Assembly: GCA_038363925.1 (NCBI GenBank)
Contig: JAQQWL010000007.1
Span: 620,001-684,000 of the forward strand
DNA length: 64,000 bases
Direction: 5' to 3'
Source of the DNA: Apiospora phragmitis
Lineage: Eukaryota > Ascomycota > Sordariomycetes > Amphisphaeriales > Apiosporaceae
Below, piece by piece: positions 55,581-64,000 of this stretch. A program made the position numbers and the translations under genes. The notes below the pieces were generated by a model. That model saw only the letters and a program-made list of their open reading frames with translations, was not told where the DNA came from and ran no database searches. The first letter of the stretch is position 1. Each line of letters starts with the position of its first letter.

Positions 55581-58194
55581 GACCTGTTGTATGCGTGCGG
55601 TTTATGTCGTTACAGCGATGGAAAGAGGCAGGACGGCGGTGCCGAGGAAGCAAGATGAGTTGACCAAGTTGGCGGGTGTAGCAGTTCCAGGCTGTCGGTA
55701 ACGAACCGGAGTGTGTAGATGCAGGTCTGAGGCTGTGCTAAAGTGAAACGAAGGCTGGAAGTCTATGTACATTGGACGGTCGATTGGGTAAGGTAAGATC
55801 TGATATTGAATGCAAAGGAGGAAACTGTCTTTTTCAAGGGGGTTTTCCAGAACAGCAGGTGCAAGTCGCAAGAAACAAATAACCACCGGGTGTAGTGTTT
55901 GACACTGGATCCAGTCACTTGGTGACCAATTAACTCAAGAGAATGTGCGATGACTGAAGCTGTAGGAGTGAGGATGTTGGTCACTGAGGATCACGCATAT
56001 CCGTTACACCGCCCGGTGTCCGCAAGAGCAAATAGAATTGATAACAGTAACCAGCATTCTTGCCTGTTAGGTGTGTGTATTCAACGTGTGGCAAGCAGTG
56101 GCTGAGGGCGAGTGAGTATGTGGGATGTGAGTAAACACCGAGGTGTAAAGCCTGGTGTACTTGTATTAACATCAGTTTGGGCGATACCTCCTCGTCAGTG
56201 GATGAGGTAAGGGAGGGGTATTTTTCGAAGGAAACGGAGGGATACTGGACTTTTCGGAGGATCAATTGAAGATCCACTCCTCGGATACGATCAATACCTA
56301 GTCCGACGTCAATGGAGATCAGGCTATGAGCATGCGATAGGTAGATGTAGCAAGGAAGGAGTACAGGTTGCTGGGAATGGCCAACAGCTAACCTAGAGGG
56401 CAGAAAGAGTCAAAATGGGAAGGAGTTAAGATGACCTACATAGAAGTTAGGTCATGTAGCTTATTCTTTAGGTCGACCGCACATTAGACCTCACATAATA
56501 AAAACCGTCAACTACAGATGTTCTGTCTACCCATCCCTCTTACAACAGCGGTGAGTATTAATAGAACAGAAGGGGGACGCAGAACAATGCTGATATATGT
56601 ATTTTCTTACATCAATTGGCATGTGGATCAGATATCACATATGAAGATGCCTCGCGGATTAATCGCTCGATGTCGGTCGGGATGCTGTTGCTCTGATGCT
56701 GTTGCTGGCTGCTGATCCCGACTGAAAGGATGGGGATGCATGCATAAGTGCGCTGGTGCGTGGCATGGTGGGATTGTTGCAACAGTCTAAGCTAGTTGCT
56801 GGACCAGGCACCCCCGCACTCCCACACCCCGCCAACCCAATTGGATGGAGAGCATTAAGGAAGGAGGCATAGAAATATCGTCAGTTTTTTGTTTCCATCC
56901 AACTCCAATTTCCATTTTTCACTCTCTGTTCTTCCTGACCTCACTTCTCCCCAATCCCTCTACTGTGACCATACCCAGTACAACAGGGTGAAGTGATTAT
57001 TATTGCTTGTATCTCATATCATTCATCTCACCTATCCATTCACCACAACCCACCTCAGCTTGACCTGGGGAGTCTGTGCCTATGATGATGACCTGAGACC
57101 AAAGACGGCTGCTCTTTCAGAGACAACACATTGCCACGTATCTGTTGTATGAAACCCTATTGGCCCGGCATCACTCAACAGAATCTGGGCGTCTTAGACC
57201 TGCATGCGCCGCCGCAGTTTTTCTTCAACGGCTTGCCGCTCGGCTTTGAGGCGGACCATGGACTGTCCACTATCGAAGTTGACATGTCGTTCCTCCTCGT
57301 CGGCCGATTTCACAACATATGACGGGTGATAAGAAGCTTTCAAGCATGTGGTTTGCTTTTCGGGCAGCTGACAGACACTATCCGATCCCGCCAAGGCGAG
57401 AAGCTGCCATGGCTTGCTATTGGTTTAGCCACGCGTCTCGGCATATCCGCGATGCAATAAGCCGTCGGCCGGCCCCAATGCCTAGGCCGCCACCTGAGCG
57501 GCGCACTATCTAAACAGCGCAGTGTTGAACATGCCCCCTATACTTCAGAGCATCGTGATACTCACTACCGAGGCCCCAAGACGGATAGTTGCAGCATATG
57601 CAGCCGTCGTGTATCATGGCCATGTTTGCGGTTGAGCCTGTTTTGCTCCATGAGTTACACGACGGTTGTTTGTCTCACTCCTTACTTCATTTTACATTGG
57701 CGGCAGCAGCTGCTGGTTCACGACCGACCTGGGAACGATTGGCGAGCTCGAGCCTGAGAAATTAGGTTTCTCTCTTGGAAGCAGCTGAATATGTAAGTGA
57801 ACTCATCTAACCTACCTGCCACCCAAGATCATTTTAGCTCGGCCGTCTCCCTCCCCTCCTTGCTTTTTCTCTCTCCAAAGGTTCTAGGCGGCGGAGGTGG
57901 AAGCCGTGGCTCCAACTAGCCGATCCAGTCGCATCGATCGCGGGGACGGCAGATAGCTCCCTATTCACCACTAGTAACCTGCGTACTACGTATTACCTAC
58001 TCCGTACATTTTACTTACATATGAACCATGCCATGGCTAGCCCTGCTGCTTCTCTTCTTCCCACCATGAAGCTTAAAGTTGTCGCACAGAAGAACAGTGT
58101 GCCAGTACAAGGACAACTCATCGCATCTATCGCATCACCATCCTCTGTTTTCGTTGCTCAAGTTCGGACGGCAGCTGCGGCTCTCTTTCTCACC
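55581..58194. other. Divergent intergenic region between P450 and methyltransferase
   Basis: About 2.6 kb without a supportable gene. A minus-strand stretch at 57194-57300 has a charged, helix-like reading (VRLKAERQAVEEKLRRRMQV) but no start and no family. The region includes the promoters of two oppositely oriented genes. Confidence 0.45.
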
Positions 58195-59880
58195 ATGGGA
58201 GACGGCAAAGGTATGTACGTCTAAATATCATCTGCCATCCACCTGAGTTGGGATGAACAAACTTCAATGGGCAAGCTTGCCGATTGATTTGCTCCGACAC
58301 ATTACTGGCCTACCCCGTATCCATTTTGACCCCCAGCTGCGCATTTTACACAAGCAACTTACACGATTAATCAATCGTTTGCTACTTTTCCCGAGAGACC
58401 GAGCGTATGCGATGTCTAACTGCGCTAAATGGCGTGCACTGGTGTAGATGAAAGCTCGAACCACTCAACGGTCTCGCTGCCAACAAATGCATCATGGTCC
58501 GAAGCGTCAGATACAGCCCAGTCGTCCATAGCCCCGGGCTCACCAAGCACGATCGAAGACGACGAATTCGAGCCAAGCGATTTTGACGAAGAGTCGCTTG
58601 ACGATTCTACCTCTGTCGGATCGAGTGTTTATGGTCACAGCTACCGAAATGGCCGGCGCTATCACAAGGCACGTAATACGAGACAAGACAAACAAGATCG
58701 TGGAGGTCCTTGAATCTGACTTGTGCTGGCTTAGTATCGACATGGACGATACCCCATACCAAACGACGAAATGGAACAAAATCGGGAAGACATGCTACAT
58801 GCTATGATGATGGAGGTGACCAACGGCAAGTTATTCTACGCGCCAATCGATGAGAATCCGCAGAAGATCGTGGATTTAGGGACCGGAACCGGAATTTGGG
58901 CCATTGAAGGTAAGCGGACACTTGAAGACCTATTCCTTGCGACCAACAACGTCTACACGCCTCCACGATACCCGAAGTCCCGACATTGACAAACTACTCT
59001 TGCACAGTGGGCGATTTATATCCAAGTGCCGAGGTCACAGGCCTGGATCTAAGTCCAATCCAGCCAGTATGGGTGCCACCGAATGTGAAGTTTTTGGTGG
59101 ATGATGTCGAGGATACTTGGTTAAATGGTGACAATATCGACTTTGTCCACTTGCGCAACATGGTGCCGATCCTATCATCACCTGTGGCGCTATTGAAGCA
59201 GGTGTTTGAGTACGTCACTCCCGTATTCGCTCTTTCATGCCATTGAAGCTTGGACTAACTTCGTTTGCGTTTATAGCAACTTGAAGCCCGGTGGATGGGT
59301 TGAACTGCAGGATGTGGACGGGGCGGTTCATTGCGATGACGGCACCTTACCTTCGGACTGGCCTCTGGTTAGGTTTTGCGACCTTATGATTGAGGCTTTC
59401 GCCCAGCTGGGAGGAAGATCGCACGCCGCCATGTTTGGGGGCAATTACTTGCATGAAGCCGGATTCGTGAACGTCCAACATCGGACCGCCAAGCTGCCAT
59501 ACGGCACGTGGCCGAAAGACAAGTCAGTACCACCATCGCGATTTCTTTGTCGGTGTTTGTTCTTTCCTTCCAAACAATATGAGTGCTAAATCTAAGCTCA
59601 ATAGGACCATGAGGTTAGTCGGACTGTACTATCGTACAGCTGCTGAGGAGTTCTTCCCTGCCATGGGAGCCATACAGATGCCGTTACTTGGGTGGTCTAA
59701 GGTATGATAGACAACCCCTGATACCAATCAAAGTATTGCGCCAGATTCTTACCAAGTTCTCGACTTTAGGAAGAGATGGAAGTGTTCTTTGCCCAATGCA
59801 GGAGCTGCATGAGAGATGAAGGCGTTCACGCATATGGCCTCATGCATTTTTGGAGTGGGCAGAAGCCCGAGAGCAGCTGA
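58195..59880 (+). CDS. LaeA-like SAM-dependent methyltransferase, seven exons
   Basis: Exons 58195-58210, 58448-58668, 58735-58909, 59008-59209, 59277-59522, 59605-59701 and 59770-59880 give 355 residues. The start is CACCATGGGA (a strong start context) with a five-codon first exon; a later ATG at 58429 is the alternative. The N-terminus is Ser/acidic (DDEFEPSDFDEESLDD). Then come SYRNGRRYHK, YRHGRYPIPNDEMEQNREDM, the SAM-binding motif KIVDLGTGTGIWAIEVGD (about residues 124-140), GLDLSPIQPVWVPPN, NIDFVHLRNM, NLKPGGWVELQDVD and GWSKEEMEVFF. This is the fungal LaeA/UMTA-type family, whose members include regulators of secondary metabolism and enzymes of small-molecule methylation. Intron 2 must use GC-AG borders. 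The frame is otherwise intact. Whether it is a regulator or a pathway enzyme cannot be told. Confidence 0.9.
58669..58734 (+). other. GC-AG intron of the methyltransferase
   Basis: The donor reads AAG then GCACGT, the acceptor GGCTTAG, the branch region ATCTGACTTG, length 66. It joins GRRYHK to YRHGRYPIPND in frame, with the same residue count as family members. The nearby GT (58673) breaks the frame, and reading through meets TGA. Confidence 0.65.
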
Positions 59881-62439
59881 AAACCATGAGCGAATGCGTC
59901 CTCGTCGTCGAAGGAGCAGATGCGCCGCTTTATAACGGGCATGACGGCCAAGGCTCGGTCTCTCTCCCTCTTCCTTGTTGCTGTCAAAGTCGGAAAATTC
60001 AGCATAACTCCTGAGGAGAATTGGAGAAACCCCAAGAGGACCCAGTATGAATGACGTCTCGCGGGATTAGAGCTGCCAAGCGTCCGAATTTTCCGTCGCG
60101 AACGAGGGCGCAGGCTGCAGCTGCGATCGAGGAATGAGATTGTTGTTTCATGAGCTGGCAACGGCCAAGGTCGAAAGCGCCGGCGAACATCTCGAAACAC
60201 GAGAAAAGCAGCCAAGGGAACAACGGCGGCAATAATTAGTAAGAAGGCTTCGGACGAAAGCGATTTGATTGTCTGGGGTTGCCAAGCTTGCCAGAAATAT
60301 CGAACGACGAGTAATTGGCATCAATGGGAAAAGAAAAAGGTGATGGTGCCGTAAACCGGTCAAACCCAGACCTGGATGTTTGAAGGGGCTCCCCTTCTCC
60401 CCTTCTCATCACAAGGTAGGATTGCTGGATAACAGTGCCAGGCGCTGACAGGGGCCGGGAGACACTGTTCAAAAGAGCAAGCGAAAGAAAAGGGAAACAT
60501 GGGGATTTAGCCCGTTTGGGTGGCTTGGGGTCCACGATCCCACATTTCAAGAAACGTCTTGGCGCGACAGATGCGCCGCAAGGAGCCAATGCGGTGGATC
60601 AGCGTGCAGGGGTGGCATCAGGGGTGCATCCCTTCATTCTCTCTACAGCAGGTACAATCTCTGACATGTCTGTCTGTCGTCCAATTCCGATCTGCCATGG
60701 ACGGCCAAAACTTTCCCACGCTATCGACAGAAGGTTGTTTCTATTGTTCGTCTAGTCTGGCAGGCTACTCCGGCAGGTGGCATTTGTGATTTACCTGGGC
60801 GTGACGGGTGGGCGGGCAGACCCGATACGGCACACTATTAAGTGTTTCCTCAAGTAGGACTAGGGCATCGCAGTAATGGTGTAGATCGGGTTCCGGCACG
60901 CTCGAGTTTGAACCGTTTGATTGAACCGATGCGGTCATCAAACGACAGGAACAGAACAGAGAGAGCTGTCACGGACAGATCTCAGTGTAGATCAGCAAAC
61001 ATCAACCACCGATTCGACCGTCAATCATCCATCTTGGTATAGACACACATGCAAAAGTCCGAGTAGGCATATGCTTCTAGATACTGATGATCATCGATGA
61101 TCGATCTGGATTGGACTGTACTGCTGCAACGCGCCAATACGTCCCAAACGACTTTTCATTACCGATGCGAATGAACAGCGATGCAAGCTCCGGCCAAGCG
61201 GCCAACCCACGATGTGTTGTTCCAATTAAAGGTGGGCAGGCTTCCAGAAGCGGGCTAGTTGGGCCGTATCGTACGTTCAACGGCCCCGACCACTTGGCAT
61301 GCTACTCTGTCATTCCTGCTTTGCTCTGGTGCTTTCTCGGCACTGCTTCTGCTTCATAACTCGAAACCTTAGACGACCGTTGTTCACACCGTCCGAATCA
61401 GACCCTTGGGTGCTCGCCTTCTCAGTCAGTGCTGTGTGCCGCCCGCCCACCGCTTGGCCCGACTTCATTTTAAGAAATATCAAATATAGCCCGCCCAACC
61501 GTCAAGAACCATCCTCGGTTCCACATGCCCTCGCTTGGCTACTGCCTCAGATCCCGGCAGACAGGGTCCGACTTGAACCAGATTGAGGACCAGTGCTACT
61601 GTACCCCTCGAGCCTCTCGTGACCACTCTGCCTTCGGCTCTCTTTCTCCTTCTCCCCTGTCCAAGCCCGTTGAGGAGAGCCCGTCCCGTCCACTTCGGAC
61701 GAGATGATGCTGGGGCGATCAGGGTGCGAATTTCCTATTGAGTTAACCTCCCTGGGTCGGATCCGCTCGTTCTACTGCCGACCACTCCCAGCCATGTCCC
61801 TTTCCTCTTGGACTTGAGCCTCCTTGTGGAGTCGGCTAAACCAACCCTTTTGCTGTCCACCAATGGCGTGTTGTGTCGTGGGAACCGCCTCTGCTCAGCT
61901 TGAGTCTCCATTGGCTCGAGCCCGGATATGCTTGGATTACCGTTTTGTTCATTTTCCGCTGGCCCCATGCGACTCAATGGGCGAACCCACCTCCATGCGA
62001 CGGGAACTGTTGGAGATGGGATGGTCGTGTTTTGATTGGGAGCATGCTTCCAGAGTTCCAGCAGCCCTGGACGCTGCCCGTCTCCACGCCGCTACCCGCC
62101 AGAGGCTCAGCATCCTGTCTCGACTAGCCCCCATCAACTATTGTGGGCACACTCTGAAACCCGACAGCTCGTGAGAACTTGCGAGCAACGCGTATATAGC
62201 TGGTGATGCCTTACCACCATCGTCAGTTTTGTTTTTCTCGTTCTCCACGCCGATTCTCTTCATCTCTTAGCAGTTCACTTCTGTCCTTGTGCAATCCTGT
62301 GGATTAGCCTCGCCTACCTTCTATTCTTTCTTTAAACCCTTACGCTGCTACTAGCTTGTATTCACTTCACCGTTCCGTCCCTCTTTTTTGACTATTCCCG
62401 GTGCCGGACACTCCTTCCGCTTTATTTCCAACAAACAAG
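59881..62439. other. Intergenic and promoter of the DUF3129 gene
   Basis: No gene is supported. TATATAGC at 62193-62200 lies about 245 bases before the ATG at 62440, followed by a pyrimidine-rich leader (TTTTTCTCGTTCTCC), typical of a strongly expressed secreted-protein gene. Confidence 0.45.
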
Positions 62440-63554
62440 ATGTCTTCCTTCAAGATCCTTTCCTTGGCTGCCCTCGTGGCTGTTGCCCAAGCCCACTCCC
62501 AGCTCTTGAAGATCCAGGGCAAGGCTGGCTCGCCTGCCTCTGTTGGTCTTGGAGGTGAGTTACTACGATATTCCAGTATACCGAGGTTATTGGACTAACG
62601 AGGAGTTCATTAGTTGATCCCAACATCGCCCGCAATTGCACAACCATCAACCCTTGCCAGCAGGACTCGACTATTATCCGTGATGCCGAGATCAAGCAGA
62701 ACATTGTCAACGAGTGCGGTCGCAATGAGATCAACGGCAACATCGACATTGGCGAGAACACCGAGAACGCCATTGCCGCCGGCGCCGTGACAGAAGCTGG
62801 CCCCGGTGAGAAGCTCACCGTGACCCTCCACCAGGTCAACGCCGACGGTGCCGGTCCCTACGCCTGCGACCTCATCGAGCAGGGCAACACTGGCATCATC
62901 ACCCAGAACCTGACCGTCCAGAACAACGTTCCTGGTGCCAACGGCTTCTCTCAGGAGAAGTTCAAGGACTTCGAGATGACCGTCATCATGCCCCAGAAGT
63001 TCGACTGCACTGGTGGTAAGTAGTATACAGTGTCTGAGCTTCATCGTCTGTCCATTTTTCTAACATTCGCAATAGCTTCCACTGGTAACATCTGCACTGT
63101 CCGCTGCCGCAACAACGCTCAGGCCGGTCCCTTCGGTGGCTGCTTCCCCGTCAAGCAGGCCAACAAGCAAGCCCAGACCAACAACGCCAAGACGATCCCC
63201 ACCAAGTCCAACGTCCAAGCCATCTCCGCCCAGGTCGCTGTTGACAAGCAGGACTTCTCCGATGCCGTCGCCGCCAACCAGAATGCCGGCACCCCTGAGG
63301 CCAAGAAGGCTGACGAGGCCGTGAAGGCCATGCTCGCCCCCGTCTCCAGCGCTACCTTCCCCACCCAGACTGTCTCGGTCGAGCTCGGTGCTGCCGCCAC
63401 TGCCCCTGCCAACAACAACAACGCTGGTGGCAACCGTGGCGGCAACCGCGGTGGCAACAACGGTGGCTTCGGCGGCAACGCCAACTTCGGTGGCAACCGC
63501 AACAACAAGCAGCAGAAGCGTGACATCCTCCGTGCTCTCCGCATGGGCAACTAA
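62440..63554 (+). CDS. GEgh16/GAS1-like secreted protein (DUF3129)
   Basis: Exons 62440-62554, 62614-63015 and 63076-63554, both introns GT-AG, give 331 residues. The signal peptide is MSSFKILSLAALVAVAQA with HS following. The mature part reads SQLLKIQGKAGSPASVGLG, VDPNIARNCTTINPCQQDS and IIRDAEIKQNIVNECGRNEI, then GAGPYACDLIEQGNTG and FKDFEMTVIMPQKFDC, ICTVRCRNNAQAGPFGGCFP. This is the Egh16/GAS1-MAS1 family of secreted proteins, first found in powdery mildew and as appressorium proteins of rice blast; their biochemical role is unsettled. The C-terminus is Gly/Asn-rich (NRGGNRGGNNGGFGGN) and then basic, with a Lys-Arg site. The gene is intact and has strongly GC-ending codons. The family is often expanded in plant- and insect-associated fungi. 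Confidence 0.93.
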
Positions 63555-64000
63555 GTTTTGACCACACTGCTTTTTGCATGGGGTGTTGGTGGTTAACTGC
63601 CTGTCACGATAACGAGAAGGGGGCGCCAAGTGTTTGATTTTCATATCTTGTTTGCTTGTGTATATTTCGGATATCTAGAAGGGGGAATAGAAGAATGATG
63701 AGAGATCGAATTTCAAGTCTGTCCACTCAAGTAACGCACGCCGGGAAATACCAGCAGGATTGGGAAATCGCTTTTCATCATCTACTTTGGACTATAGAGA
63801 GATTATCAAGCGAGAATCGATCAAAGAGAGATGGACGAAATCTTGACAAGTGTTTTCCCTTAATTGCATTTGCGGGAGGACCGTATAGAAAGTGTTTGCA
63901 TAGCGTATAGAATCTGTTTTCATATTGTATCATAATTTCCTAACTGCATTACTCTCGCCATTATCCATTGCCATCCATCAGTGAGTGTGCGACATGACTG
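63555..64000. other. 3' flank of the DUF3129 gene
   Basis: AT-richer sequence without a supportable gene, to the window end. Confidence 0.5.

Noticed and set aside
53146..59880. P450 plus methyltransferase as a biosynthetic gene cluster
   Set aside because: There is no polyketide, peptide or terpene synthase, transporter or working pathway regulator in the window, and the P450 frame is broken; co-location alone is insufficient.
1..64000. CRISPR arrays, bacterial operons or phage modules
   Set aside because: No regularly spaced repeats and no prokaryotic gene organisation; introns and gene families are fungal throughout.

Overview
This window looks like nuclear DNA from a filamentous ascomycete (Pezizomycotina). 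Genes are split by short GT-AG introns of roughly 50-130 nt, and the gene content is typical of that group: an Atg28-like coiled-coil protein, a DUF1748 mini-protein, a LaeA-like methyltransferase, a GEgh16/GAS1-type DUF3129 secreted protein, HET-domain debris and a dual Zn2Cys6 factor. The pyruvate kinase reads closest, from memory, to Sordariomycete enzymes, so I lean to that class. No species can be named from sequence alone.

Layout. 0-0.2 kb: 5' end of a secreted cysteine-containing protein running off the left edge. 0.2-14.4 kb: no intact gene; decayed minus-strand coding debris, including the C-terminal end of a Ty1/copia pol (RNase H) and an 80-bp inverted repeat. 14.5-33.9 kb: housekeeping and secretory block with pyruvate kinase, a DUF1748 protein, an Atg28-like protein, a secreted Cys-rich protein (broken by one frameshift), an F-box/ankyrin protein, an S10 serine carboxypeptidase and an alpha/beta hydrolase. 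34.6-41.1 kb: a HET-domain relic and a patatin-type lipase relic with one nonsense codon and several frameshifts. 42.2-44.5 kb: an intact secreted M28 aminopeptidase and a candidate 30-residue membrane micropeptide. 46.7-55.6 kb: a graveyard holding a dual-zinc-cluster transcription factor with two stops and a gutted middle domain, a small membrane ORF, a diverged 5S rRNA gene, fragments of an FAD-linked oxidase, a GT90 glycosyltransferase and an exopolyphosphatase, a 76-bp copy of part of the neighbouring P450, and that P450 itself with one inserted base. 58.2-63.6 kb: an intact seven-exon LaeA-like methyltransferase and an intact three-exon DUF3129 protein.

How the genes relate. Three intact or nearly intact secreted proteins (S10 carboxypeptidase, M28 aminopeptidase, DUF3129 protein) suit extracellular protein use and surface colonisation. 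The P450 and the LaeA-like methyltransferase would fit secondary metabolism, but there is no synthase in the window, so no complete biosynthetic cluster can be claimed. The strongest signal is the density of gene relics from unrelated families in 34-56 kb, next to intact genes. This suggests a rearrangement-prone accessory segment. A few single-base breaks lie in homopolymers and could be assembly errors; the nonsense codons, the missing middle domain and the isolated fragments cannot be explained that way.
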